Assembly (NCBI GenBank): GCA_023391695.1
Contig: JAEWAK010000003.1
Span: 62,001-126,000 of the forward strand
Reading direction: 5' to 3'
Origin: Bacillota bacterium
Lineage (GTDB): Bacteria > Bacillota > Clostridia > Lachnospirales > Lachnospiraceae
DNA: 64,000 bases
Shown in pieces: positions 36,121 to 44,789 of the stretch. Both the position numbers and the translations under genes were made by a program. Each line of letters opens with the position of its first letter. The stretch's first letter is position 1. Below the pieces are notes generated by a model that saw only the letters and a program-made list of their open reading frames with translations, did no database searches and had not been told where the DNA came from.

Positions 36121-36631
36121 GGGATACTCCTGTTCTTTTTATAATTTCATTGATTATACCGCTAAGCTTTCTGCCATCCGTTATGACGGTTATATGGGCC
36201 GCTCTTTCATAAACAGGTGACCTGGCTTTTAAAAGGGCATCAATCTTTTCTTCCGTATGGTCACCGGAAAGCAAAGGCCTGGTGGTATCACCGGACAAAC
36301 GCTTTATAATGGTCTCCCCGGACGTTTGAAGATACACGACCTGTCCTAACTGCCGTAACAATTCCGCATTACACGGCTGTATGGGAAGGCCCCCTCCCAC
36401 AGATAAAACGGTATTCGATAATTTTCCGATAAATTCTTTTATTGTATCAGTCTCCAATTTCCGAAAAAACGCTTCCCCTTCCTCTGCAAATATACTGGTG
36501 ATCGTTCTTTTACAGTTTTCCTCGATTATCTGGTCGGTATCTGCGAATTGAAAAGCAAGCTTTTTTGCCAACTGCATTCCGACACTTGTTTTACCGCATC
36601 CCATAAAACCGATTAAAACAATATTATTCAT
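36101..36631 (-). CDS. aroK: Shikimate kinase
   Basis: Phosphorylates shikimate with ATP. 176 aa. P-loop GFMGCGKTSVGMQLAKK (residues ~8-24), shikimate-binding DTDQIIE, Walker-B-like VGGGLPIQP, and lid LSGDTTRPLLSGD. RBS AGGAAAAGAGGAAAAC. It overlaps aroQ by 20 bp. Two further shikimate genes, aroF and aroA, lie in another operon at 44790-48240. Confidence 0.95.
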   Translation of the reverse strand: MNNIVLIGFMGCGKTSVGMQLAKKLAFQFADTDQIIEENCKRTITSIFAEEGEAFFRKLETDTIKEFIGKLSNTVLSVGGGLPIQPCNAELLRQLGQVVYLQTSGETIIKRLSGDTTRPLLSGDHTEEKIDALLKARSPVYERAAHITVITDGRKLSGIINEIIKRTGVSHEIISN

Positions 36632-36673
36632 GTTTTCCTCTTTTCCTTGCCAGCATACTGACTATTTATCGTC

Positions 36674-37207
36674 TTACCTGTTATTTTTTCTGTTTTCCAT
36701 CAATTGTTTCTCTCTGTATTTTCTTCTATAAAAATAAAGGACAATCCTTTCCAGATAACGCTTTAATATAATCTGAATTTCTTTCTCAGGCCCTATGGGC
36801 TTTACAAAAAAACTCTTTATCCCCGCACGTTTCGCACCATAAACATCCGTAAACAGCTGGTCTCCGATAAATACGGTGGTAGCCGGCTTTGTTTTCATCA
36901 GTTCCATTGCACTAAAATAATTTTTTGTAGAGGGCTTATGGGCATTGTAAATATAGTTGACCTTTATATCTTTGTTAAACCGTTTTACCCTTTCCTCGCC
37001 ATTATTGGAAATCAGGCAGAGTTCAAATCCGGTTTGCTTTAAATCCGTGAAAAGTTTAATTGCTCTGGCATCTGCATCTGCGCCATGTTCTACCAGCGTA
37101 TTATCTATATCAAAAAGCAGCCCCCGGTATCCTTGTTTATAGAGGGCGTCATAATTAATATCATAGGCTGAATCCGCGCATTCATCTGGATAAAATATCT
37201 GTAACAT
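36674..37207 (-). CDS. yqeG: YqeG family HAD-type phosphatase
   Basis: 177 aa, haloacid-dehalogenase superfamily subfamily IIIA. The catalytic Asp-x-Asp is in LLFDIDNTLVEHGAD; motif II Ser in LISNNGEERVKRF; motif III/IV acidic residues in FIGDQLFTDVYGAKRAG. The family is widespread in Firmicutes, often next to aroE/aroK or yqeH. The substrate is not established. RBS GGAGGTATGGA. It precedes aroK by 42 bp, so yqeG-aroK-aroQ probably form one operon. Confidence 0.92.
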   Translation of the reverse strand: MLQIFYPDECADSAYDINYDALYKQGYRGLLFDIDNTLVEHGADADARAIKLFTDLKQTGFELCLISNNGEERVKRFNKDIKVNYIYNAHKPSTKNYFSAMELMKTKPATTVFIGDQLFTDVYGAKRAGIKSFFVKPIGPEKEIQIILKRYLERIVLYFYRRKYREKQLMENRKNNR

Positions 37208-37618
37208 TCCATACCTCCGGGTTATGGTCTTACTTTCTCTGTATCATCATTATAGCTAAGCTTCTTGAATTTGGCAAGAGTAACCATGTCTATGACAGGA
37301 CAAACAGTTACAGTTCAGCCTTACGGCTGAATTGTAATAAAGGATGCACGTGTTAAACCCGGGTTTTCTGTGACTTCCGCTCCGCTTCACTCACAAAAAA
37401 CATCCGTTTCATTCCTTTAGCCAAATAGTCTGCCTTCCCTGACAAATAAAAAAATAATGGACAGGGATGGAAAATCTATGAATCTCGTGCTACAATATTT
37501 AATTATCCCTTAAATATTTAAAATAATACATGGCAGCTCAGTCGCTGCGGTTCTAACGTTCTTTTTTCAGCGTACTGAATAGTTACAAATTGAAAAACAA
37601 ATATAACAGGAGGAAATT
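37208..37618. other. Intergenic region between yqeG and the epimerase gene
   Basis: Divergent promoter region of 410 bp. It contains a perfect 13-bp hairpin (TTACAGTTCAGCC/GGCTGAATTGTAA, 37308-37337, no T-tract) and a TACAAT at about 37491-37496. Nothing gene-like was recognised. Confidence 0.4.
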
Positions 37619-38512
37619 ATGTCTGTCTATTCATTAAAAAGTGATTACCTAACGATTAAAATCAACAGTCTCGGCGCTGAGCTTACCGCTGTCACCGATC
37701 ATAATCAAAACAGGGAGTATTTATGGAACGGGGATCCGGTCTATTGGAAACGTCATTCACCCGTGCTTTTTCCCATAGTAGGAAGCCTTAAAAACCAAAG
37801 TTATACTTATAACGGAGAAATATACCAACTGCCCCAGCATGGCTTTGCCAGGGATATGGAGTTTGTTTTAATCAGCCGGTCGGATACGGAAATCTGGTTC
37901 CGCCTGAAAGCAAACGAAGAAACCCTTAAGGTTTATCCTTTCCTTTTTGCTTTGGAAATCGGTTATCGTCTGGAGAGCCGGAAGATCACGGTTATGTGGA
38001 AGGTAATAAATCAGGGTGATTCGGATATGTATTTTTCCATAGGTGCCCATCCGGCCTTTTTCTGTCCTCCGGAGGAAAATCAAAGCCAGAGCGATTGTTA
38101 CATTGCTTTAGAGAGTCACAGCCAGATACACTATCTGTTAGTCAATGATAAAGGGTTAGCGGTTAAGAAGCCTGTAGAAGAACAGGCTGTTCTGGATACT
38201 GACAGGGGTTTTCTTAAAATCACTCCTCATTTATTTGATCAGGATGCCCTGATTATTGAAAATAATCAATTCCATACGGTTTCCCTGGCCGGCCCTGATA
38301 AAAAACCTTACGTAACGGTACATTTTGACGCACCTTTATTCGGATTGTGGTCACCGGCCGGCAAAAATGCACCTTTTATCTGTATTGAACCCTGGTATGG
38401 CCGTTGTGACAACAGCGATTCCAGCGGAAAACTGGAAGAAAAAGAATGGGGAAACCGCCTGGAAGCTAACAACCACTTCGAAGTTTCATATACTATAGAT
38501 ATAGCACACTAG
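37619..38512 (+). CDS. Aldose 1-epimerase family protein (LacX-like)
   Basis: 297-aa galactose-mutarotase-like beta-sandwich. LacX-type signatures: INSLGAELTAVTDHNQNREY, YWKRHSPVLFPIVG, LPQHGFARDMEF (His) and SIGAHPAFFCP (catalytic His). Family members interconvert anomers of a sugar or act on sugar phosphates; the exact substrate is not readable. RBS AGGAGGAAATT. Followed at 15 bp by the C26 peptidase-like gene, so the two are probably co-transcribed, although a functional link is not obvious. Confidence 0.92.
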   Translation: MSVYSLKSDYLTIKINSLGAELTAVTDHNQNREYLWNGDPVYWKRHSPVLFPIVGSLKNQSYTYNGEIYQLPQHGFARDMEFVLISRSDTEIWFRLKANEETLKVYPFLFALEIGYRLESRKITVMWKVINQGDSDMYFSIGAHPAFFCPPEENQSQSDCYIALESHSQIHYLLVNDKGLAVKKPVEEQAVLDTDRGFLKITPHLFDQDALIIENNQFHTVSLAGPDKKPYVTVHFDAPLFGLWSPAGKNAPFICIEPWYGRCDNSDSSGKLEEKEWGNRLEANNHFEVSYTIDIAH

Positions 38513-38527
38513 AAAGGGCGTGATTCC

Positions 38528-39238
38528 ATGAAAAAGCCAATTATAGGATTAACTCCGCAATACGATTACGAAAGAAACCGGGTATGGATCGGTCCGAATT
38601 ACCTGGAAGCCATCCGGGCAGCCGGCGGCGTTCCCGTATTGCTGCCTTTACAGGCTGAGAAGGAAGAATTAGAAGCGGCAGCCAGGGTATGTGACGGATT
38701 TTTATTTACCGGAGGTCCCGATATTGATCCTTTCCGCTTCGGTGAAGAAACCATAAGGCAGGGCGGGGTCGTAGTCCCGGAAAGAGATACAATGGAAGAA
38801 AATTTATTTCAGATCGCCATGGAATCAGATAAACCCATTCTTGGAATCTGCCGGGGTATCCAGGTACTTAACGTGTTTTTAGGCGGTACTTTATATCAGG
38901 ATATAACGGCCCAGTTCCCATCGGACCTATCCATAGCCCATTCCCAGCAGTCCGGTAATTCCGTTCTGACCCACAGCGTATTGGTAAAAGAAGGCACCCT
39001 GCTTTCTGAAATATTAAAAAAAGAATCTATTAAGGTAAACAGTTTTCATCATCAGGCCATCAAAGATGTTGCCTCCTCATTAGAGGTAGCCGGTATTTCC
39101 GTGGATTCTTTAATTGAGGCTGTATATCTTCCGGGGCATAGATTCTTTCTTGGAATCCAGTGGCATCCGGAGCATTTATTCAGCACCAGTGAAGATGCAT
39201 TGAATCTATTCAAAGCCTTTGTGAACGCCTGTGTATAA
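38528..39238 (+). CDS. Class I glutamine amidotransferase-like peptidase C26 (PuuD-like)
   Basis: 236 aa. The nucleophile Cys is in ILGICRGIQVLNVFLGG, preceded by FLFTGGPDIDPFRFGE, and the catalytic His/Glu pair is in GIQWHPEHLF. This is the gamma-glutamyl-gamma-aminobutyrate hydrolase family, which hydrolyses gamma-glutamyl amides in the cytoplasm; the true substrate is unknown, since no putrescine genes are nearby. Second gene of a two-gene unit ending in the hairpin at 39277-39309. Confidence 0.92.
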   Translation: MKKPIIGLTPQYDYERNRVWIGPNYLEAIRAAGGVPVLLPLQAEKEELEAAARVCDGFLFTGGPDIDPFRFGEETIRQGGVVVPERDTMEENLFQIAMESDKPILGICRGIQVLNVFLGGTLYQDITAQFPSDLSIAHSQQSGNSVLTHSVLVKEGTLLSEILKKESIKVNSFHHQAIKDVASSLEVAGISVDSLIEAVYLPGHRFFLGIQWHPEHLFSTSEDALNLFKAFVNACV

Positions 39239-39276
39239 TTCATGTTACGGTATTTATTCTTTAAGAAATGTTATGT

Positions 39277-39309
39277 AATATCATGAACAGAAACTCTGTT
39301 CATGATATT
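39277..39309 (+). terminator. Hairpin downstream of the C26 gene
   Basis: A perfect 14-bp stem (AATATCATGAACAG/CTGTTCATGATATT, loop AAACT) lies 38 bp after the stop. The following T-run is poor, so it may be a weak terminator. Confidence 0.55.
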
Positions 39310-39363
39310 GTTGCTCCATTCGGAACCGACTGGAAGATTTGCCATTCCTCGTTCCGCACAATT

Positions 39364-39500
39364 GGGCTGTTGAAAATTTAAAATCTAATTTGCTTGTGAT
39401 ATCCAAGCACCGGCATGATGCTCTTTGACTGATTCAGGCCGAGCTGCCGACGGGTGGTATGGGCCGGGAACCCAATGCCACCCTTATTATATTGCAACAG
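39364..39500. repeat. Decayed repeat family B copy with internal hairpin
   Basis: Left end GGGCTGTTGAAAATTT and right end TATTGCAACAG resemble family B termini imperfectly. The interior differs and contains a 12-bp stem (GGGTGGTATGGG against ACCCAATGCCACCC). It is best read as a degraded or related element. Confidence 0.35.
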
Positions 39501-39585
39501 ATCTATTCAATAACAGTTCAAAGATTATGAATGCTTCCTGATGCTGTTTTAAATATTATTTTTTGAAATTATTAATGGAATTTAA

Positions 39586-41742
39586 TCATTTTACCATCTT
39601 AGGCCGGCTATTCCGGCTGTTCCTGCCTCTGTTACCACTCACATTTCTTTCCGTGCCTGCTTTACCGGCCTTTGATGCCTGTGATTTTGCCCTGCTGCCA
39701 GAAATTTTGTTATCTGCTTTCCTGTTTTGCCCCGGATTGTTTTTTATTCCTTTCAGGCTTTCCTTTTGATTACGGCTTTTCACGCCGTCTCTTCCCTTTT
39801 GAGCCCGGGCAGAGGCTTTGACCATGTCCCCATGACTGCTCCGGTTATGATTCGAATTTTTCTGTTTCCCTTCCTGTTTCCCTTCCTGTTTACCTTCCCG
39901 TTTCCTTACTGAACGATTTTCATAACGGTCATAACGGTTTTCCTGATTCTTCGGACGGATCAAACACTTTTTATCATAACCGATTAAATCTGTACGGTGT
40001 GCCAGGGTCAGGGCTTCCACTACCAGCTCGTAATTCTTCGGGTTGCGGTACTGGATCAGGGCTCTCTGCATAGCTTTCTCATGGGGTGTTTTGGGAACAT
40101 AAACAGGCTCCATGGTTCTTGGATCCAACCCAGTGTAATACATGCAGGTGGATATGGTAGAAGGGGTAGGATAAAAATCCTGTACCTGTTCCGGCATGTA
40201 CCCCAGATCCCTTAAATATTCCGCAAGGGCAACTGCTTCTTTAAGCGTCGATCCCGGATGGGAGGACATCAGATAAGGTACAACAAACTGATTTTTACCC
40301 ATTTTCTCATTGGTCTTTTTATATCTTCTTAAAAATTCCTCATAAACGGAATTCTTTGGTTTTCCCATCCTGTCCAGAACTTTATCACTGATATGTTCCG
40401 GTGCCACCTTAAGCTGTCCGCTGATATGATACTCACAAAGCTCATTCATAAAAACATCATCCTTATCGTGGATCAGATAGTCAAAGCGGATTCCGGAACG
40501 GACAAATACCTTCTTCACATTAGGCAGGGTGCGTAATTTTCTTAATAAGGAAAGGTAATCACTGTGATCAATCTTCAGATTTTTACAGGGGACGGGAAAT
40601 AAACACTGCTTATTGACACAGGCTCCCTTCGTATTCTGCTTCTCACAGGCCACGTGCCGGAAGTTTGCCGTAGGGCCTCCCACATCATTGATATAACCTT
40701 TAAAATCCTTGTCCCATATTAAGTGACCTGCCTCCGCCAGAATGGATTCATGGCTTCTGGTCTGTATGATCCTCCCCTGATGGAAAGTTAAAGCGCAGAA
40801 GCTGCAGCCTCCGAAACACCCCCGGTTGCTGGTCAGACTGAACTTTAATTCTTCAATGGCCGGAATTCCTCCACAAGGGATATAAGAAGGATGATAATCC
40901 CTCATAAAGGGCAGGGCATATACCCGGTCCATCTCCGCCTGGGTCAGGGGTTTGACAGGCGGATTCTGTATCACATATTCATTGTCCTTATATTTTTCAA
41001 TTAATCTTTTGCCGGAATAGGGATCCGTATTGGAATACTGGATATAAAAGCTTTTAGCAAATAACTCCTTCCTGTTTACAATATCCCGAAAATCCGGAAG
41101 GGTAACCCCATCATATACAGAGGTTAAATCCCTGGCTTTATAAACCGTACCGTCAATAAAAGTAATGTCCTTAACCTCTATCCCGCTGTCTAAAGCTTCT
41201 GCAAGCTCCACAATGGAATGCTCTCCCATGCCGTAAGATATAATATCCGCCTGGGAATCCAGCAGGATGGAGCGCTTCACCGTACCGCTCCAGTAATCAT
41301 AATGTCCCAGCCTTCTTAAGCTGGCTTCGATCCCGCCTATAATTATCGGTATATTCTTATAAACCTTCCGGATCAGGTTACAATAAACAATGGTAGCCCG
41401 GTCCGGTCTTTTTCCCATAACACCTCCAGGGGAATAGGCATCCTGCCCCCTTCTTTTCTTTGCAACCGTATAATGGTTTACCATGGTATCCATATTGCCG
41501 CCACAGACTAAAAAACCAAGTCTTGGAGTCCCCAAAACGGTGATACTGCCGCTGTCCTTCCAGTCGGGCTGTGCAATGATGCCGACCTTATAGCCGTGGC
41601 TTTCCAGCACTCTGCTGATAATGGCAGGACCAAAGGAATGGTGATCCACATAAGCATCTCCGATAACATATACAAAATCACACTGGTCCCAACCTCTTTT
41701 TTCCATATCTTCCCTGCAAATAGGTAAAAAATCTTTTATCAT
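39586..41742 (-). CDS. YgiQ family radical SAM protein with basic C-terminal tail
   Basis: 718 aa. N-terminal YgiQ domain (FLPICREDMEKRGWDQCDF), then a radical SAM core with the CX3CX2C cluster motif in TSNRGCFGGCSFCALTFHQG (about residue 313), and the YgiQ C-terminal domain to about residue 600. The last ~120 residues are a low-complexity basic tail: a KQEGKQEGKQEGK stretch, then Lys/Arg/Ser/Asn-rich sequence; it is likely disordered and may bind nucleic acid. The catalytic role of YgiQ is unknown. The ATG has no clear Shine-Dalgarno sequence, and a repeat family C copy lies only 22 bp upstream. It is monocistronic. Confidence 0.92.
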   Translation of the reverse strand: MIKDFLPICREDMEKRGWDQCDFVYVIGDAYVDHHSFGPAIISRVLESHGYKVGIIAQPDWKDSGSITVLGTPRLGFLVCGGNMDTMVNHYTVAKKRRGQDAYSPGGVMGKRPDRATIVYCNLIRKVYKNIPIIIGGIEASLRRLGHYDYWSGTVKRSILLDSQADIISYGMGEHSIVELAEALDSGIEVKDITFIDGTVYKARDLTSVYDGVTLPDFRDIVNRKELFAKSFYIQYSNTDPYSGKRLIEKYKDNEYVIQNPPVKPLTQAEMDRVYALPFMRDYHPSYIPCGGIPAIEELKFSLTSNRGCFGGCSFCALTFHQGRIIQTRSHESILAEAGHLIWDKDFKGYINDVGGPTANFRHVACEKQNTKGACVNKQCLFPVPCKNLKIDHSDYLSLLRKLRTLPNVKKVFVRSGIRFDYLIHDKDDVFMNELCEYHISGQLKVAPEHISDKVLDRMGKPKNSVYEEFLRRYKKTNEKMGKNQFVVPYLMSSHPGSTLKEAVALAEYLRDLGYMPEQVQDFYPTPSTISTCMYYTGLDPRTMEPVYVPKTPHEKAMQRALIQYRNPKNYELVVEALTLAHRTDLIGYDKKCLIRPKNQENRYDRYENRSVRKREGKQEGKQEGKQKNSNHNRSSHGDMVKASARAQKGRDGVKSRNQKESLKGIKNNPGQNRKADNKISGSRAKSQASKAGKAGTERNVSGNRGRNSRNSRPKMVK

Positions 41743-41764
41743 TTCTATTAATATAGAGAGCTTC

Positions 41765-41802
41765 TGTCAAAGCGGATATTCGCATTCCGCTTTGCTGCAT
41801 GT
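41765..41802 (-). repeat. Repeat family C, copy 3
   Basis: TGTCAAAGCGGATATTCGCA followed by TTCCGCTTTGCTGCATGT. The stem AAAGCGGA/TCCGCTTT is perfect. It lies directly upstream of the YgiQ gene, where a ribosome binding site would be expected. Confidence 0.7.
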
Positions 41803-41948
41803 TAATAACCATACATAAGAAACGCCCCTTCTCCTTTCAAACAAGACCGTCAATAATCACATCTATTTAGTATAACGTATTTATGGGGAATAGTCGATAG
41901 TTAATTACTGAAAGAACATGGCGAAGCCATGAATAATTTGTAAAAACT

Positions 41949-42290
41949 TCAAAAATATCTTCCTTCATATGTTCGCTGTGACTGAAAGAATTGACTAACT
42001 CTATAAAATGATACAAGATAAACCTTGGCAGACTCCATGGCCTGATCCGAAAAACCTTGGGATACTATTACCACTATTAATTCATATAATCTTTCCAGTT
42101 TCATTGGTTTCTCTGAAACCGTAAGTAAGGGCTGCCCCAAATTCAGATTCCATAATACCTGCACAGGATATCACATCCTGACCGCAAGTCCTGTAAACCT
42201 GATATTTTACGGCAACCCTTTATCCCATAATTCTGTATTAAACTTTAAATGCTGCAGATGTTCCTATAATCCTAATCTTCTGACACAGTT
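41949..42290 (-). pseudogene. Probable frameshifted gene relic, unrecognised family
   Basis: No intact gene fits this part of the 560-bp gap. Two protein-like frames follow each other on the minus strand: one (42216 to 42082) containing KYQVYRTCGQDVISCAGIM and FGAALTYGFRETNETGK, and, after a shift, one (to 41949) containing YELIVVIVSQGFSDQAMES and VYLVSFYRVSQFF. The second could alone be read as a 51-aa ORF from ATG 42104, but that start has no RBS. A short hairpin CATGGC/GCCATG follows at 41919-41933. A decayed small gene is the best reading. Confidence 0.35.
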
Positions 42291-42301
42291 AATTTCCTGT
42301 C

Positions 42302-44392
42302 CTATTCGCCGCTTGCAATTAACTCCTTCTCATTATCTTCAATTACCTTCTGCTGGATATCCGACGGTGCCTGTTCATAACGGTTGAATTCATAGGAGAA
42401 ATCCCCGGCTCCGCCCGTCATGGAACGAAGATCCGTAGAATAACCGTACAACTCGGAGAGGGGTATATCAGCCAGGATTTCCTGTTTGCCTCCCTGGAAC
42501 GGATTCATGCCCAGTACCCTGCCCCGGCGTTTATTCAAATCCCCCATAATGTCCCCGGTATATTTATCCGGCACCACTACCCTTAATGAAGCAATGGGCT
42601 CTAAGAGCACCGGGGAAGCTTCCATGAAACCTTGTTTAAAGGCCTGGATGGTTGCCATCTTAAAAGCCATTTCCGAAGAATCCACCGGATGATAGGAACC
42701 GTCCACTAAAGTGGCTTTTAGTCCCACTACCGGATAACCGGCAACAGGCCCTTTTAAGACACATTCCGCAATTCCCTTTTCCACTGCCGGGAAGTAATTC
42801 TTCGGTACGGAACCGCCGAATATCTTCTCGCCAAATTCATATGGCTGCTCCATATTTCCGGAGGGCTCAAATTCAATATGAACGTCCCCGTATTGGCCAT
42901 GCCCGCCGGATTGCTTTTTATATTTACCCTGTACCCTGACTTTCTTACGCAAAGTCTCCCTAAAGGGTACCCTGGGCTTCATCATCTCAATATCCACCTT
43001 ATATTTCGTCTGCAGTTTGCTTACAACCACTTCCAGCTGCTGGTCCCCAATTCCGTATAATAAGGTCTGCCTGTTTTCCTTGTCATTCACGACCTTAAGG
43101 GTCAGATCCTCATCCATCAGCTTTGCCAGGGCCTGGGATACCTTATCGTCATCCCCTTTATTCTTGGTTTTAAAACGCTGATAGGTATAGGGCTTTGGCA
43201 TCTGGGGCCGTTCATATACAACCGGCGTGGCTTTAATCGAGAGCGTATCGCCGGTTACGGTATCCGATAATTTACCGATGGCTCCAATATCTCCGGCATG
43301 GAGTTCATTTACTTCAATCTGTTCCTTTCCCCTTAATACGTAGAGACGGGAAATCTTCTCTTCCGTATCTTTTTCCGTATTATAGATTGCGGAATCGGAT
43401 CTTAAAACACCGGAGCAGACTTTAATTAAAGAAAATTTACCAATGAAGGGATCGGCAATGGTCTTAAATACCTGCGCTGTCATGGGCAATTTTTCATTAT
43501 AGTCCGCTTTAAAAGCTTCATCGGTTTTGAGATTCGTTCCCCTTATCTCTTTCTTATCCGGGGAAGGGAAATATTTCTCAATGGCCTGCAAAAGCATGGT
43601 TGCTCCCTGGGCATACAGGCCGGAACCCATCAGTACCGGAACCAGGGTTCCATCCGTAACATTATTTCGAAGTGCAAGAGATATCTCCTCCTGGGTAAAT
43701 TCTTCTCCTGCAAAATACTTTTCCATTAATTCTTCACTGGTCTCCGCAACGGCATCCAGCAGTGTTTCACGAAATTTGTTTAAATTCTCCAAGGAATAAT
43801 CCGGTACCGGGCATTCTTCATAGTTACCCATAGCGGTAAATCTCCTGCCGGCCATTTTAACTACATTCACAAATCCAACAAATTTTTCATTCTCCCGTAT
43901 TGGTATATGAAACGGTGCAATCTTTTTCCCGTAAATTTCCGTTAAATCTTCGACTACCTGGCGGTAACTTGCATTATCATCATCCATATCCGTAACAAAA
44001 AACATTCTTGGCAGGTTATGCTTTTCGCAATATTCCCATGCCTTCATGGTTCCGACTTCTACGCCGGATTTGGCAGCAATTACGATTACTGCTGCATCGG
44101 CAGCATTCAGGGCTTCCTCTGCTTCCCCGACAAAATCAAAATAACCCGGAGTATCCAAAATATTAATCTTGGTATCCTCCCAAATAACAGGTACCACTGT
44201 GGTGCTGATTGAAAAAAGACGTTTCACTTCTTCCTTATCATAATCACTGATGGTATTACCTTCTTCAATTTTACCTTGACGCTTTGTAATTCCTGTTGTG
44301 TAGGCCATGGCTTCGACCAAAGTAGTCTTGCCACAGCCACCGTGGCCTAACAGTACAACGTTTCGAATCTTTTCTGAAGTGTAAACATTCAT
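42302..44392 (-). CDS. EF-G paralogue (FusA2-like translational GTPase)
   Basis: 696 aa; start at MNVYTSEKIRNV (44392), 8 nt after GGAGG; a slightly upstream ATG overlaps that RBS. Five EF-G domains are covered. The G1 loop is GHGGCGKTTLVEA, G3 is LDTPGYFDF. The G4 motif, normally N-K-x-D, is T-D-M-D in FFVTDMDDDNASY (codons 43982-43993). Domain IV/V signatures VDGSYHPVDSSEMAFK and RGRVLGMNP are kept. This is the EF-G-like class, distinct from canonical FusA in the str operon; paralogues have been linked to ribosome recycling or stress, but the role of this one is unknown. It stands alone. Confidence 0.92.
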   Translation of the reverse strand: MNVYTSEKIRNVVLLGHGGCGKTTLVEAMAYTTGITKRQGKIEEGNTISDYDKEEVKRLFSISTTVVPVIWEDTKINILDTPGYFDFVGEAEEALNAADAAVIVIAAKSGVEVGTMKAWEYCEKHNLPRMFFVTDMDDDNASYRQVVEDLTEIYGKKIAPFHIPIRENEKFVGFVNVVKMAGRRFTAMGNYEECPVPDYSLENLNKFRETLLDAVAETSEELMEKYFAGEEFTQEEISLALRNNVTDGTLVPVLMGSGLYAQGATMLLQAIEKYFPSPDKKEIRGTNLKTDEAFKADYNEKLPMTAQVFKTIADPFIGKFSLIKVCSGVLRSDSAIYNTEKDTEEKISRLYVLRGKEQIEVNELHAGDIGAIGKLSDTVTGDTLSIKATPVVYERPQMPKPYTYQRFKTKNKGDDDKVSQALAKLMDEDLTLKVVNDKENRQTLLYGIGDQQLEVVVSKLQTKYKVDIEMMKPRVPFRETLRKKVRVQGKYKKQSGGHGQYGDVHIEFEPSGNMEQPYEFGEKIFGGSVPKNYFPAVEKGIAECVLKGPVAGYPVVGLKATLVDGSYHPVDSSEMAFKMATIQAFKQGFMEASPVLLEPIASLRVVVPDKYTGDIMGDLNKRRGRVLGMNPFQGGKQEILADIPLSELYGYSTDLRSMTGGAGDFSYEFNRYEQAPSDIQQKVIEDNEKELIASGE

Positions 44393-44645
44393 CCTTTTTT
44401 CCTCCATTACATAATATTTTTGTACATCCTAAAACTGTTTTCCGCAAATGATGGGATTCTTTTCTTCCAATACCCATGTCTATATTTTACTAAAAGCTGT
44501 CAGATTTTACAACTATTTTATACCGGTTTAACAAATATATTTAGGTGCAGGCTTAAATAACAGAACATTATTATCAAAAAATATATCTTATTTTACATAA
44601 TTATATCTTTTATTACATTTACAGACTTTTATCGCGTGTTTCACG

Positions 44646-44690
44646 CTTTAAACCGTTACACTTTAAACTGTTACGCTTTAATGTTTTACA
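44646..44690 (+). promoter_or_regulatory. Three 15-bp tandem repeats upstream of the aro promoter
   Basis: Consecutive units CTTTAAACCGTTACA (44646), CTTTAAACTGTTACG (44661) and CTTTAATGTTTTACA (44676) have an exact 15-bp period and end 3 bp before the -35 box of the aroF operon. The arrangement suggests an iterated regulator site. Between fusA2 and this point (44393-44645) the DNA is AT-rich with no gene. Confidence 0.6.
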
Positions 44691-44693
44691 GTA

Positions 44694-44722
44694 TTGACAT
44701 AATAACCGCTTTGATGTAAAAT
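44694..44722 (+). promoter_or_regulatory. aroF-tyrA-aroA promoter (sigma-A type)
   Basis: -35 TTGACA (44694-44699), 17-bp spacer, -10 TAAAAT (44717-44722): near consensus. The expected start is about 60 bp upstream of the aroF ATG. Confidence 0.85.
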
Positions 44723-44789
44723 GACATCAGTAAATACATAAATAACCGTCCTGTGCAGGAAAATAAGGGAATAGAGAAAGGGTATATAT

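Noticed and set aside
37308..37337. Perfect 13-bp hairpin in the yqeG-epimerase gap as terminator
   Set aside because: No T-tract follows on either strand and it lies between divergent genes; left as an unassigned hairpin.
39241..39300. Hairpin 39277-39309 as an attachment site
   Set aside because: It is a simple perfect stem right behind a gene; no integrase or flanking repeat supports an att site.
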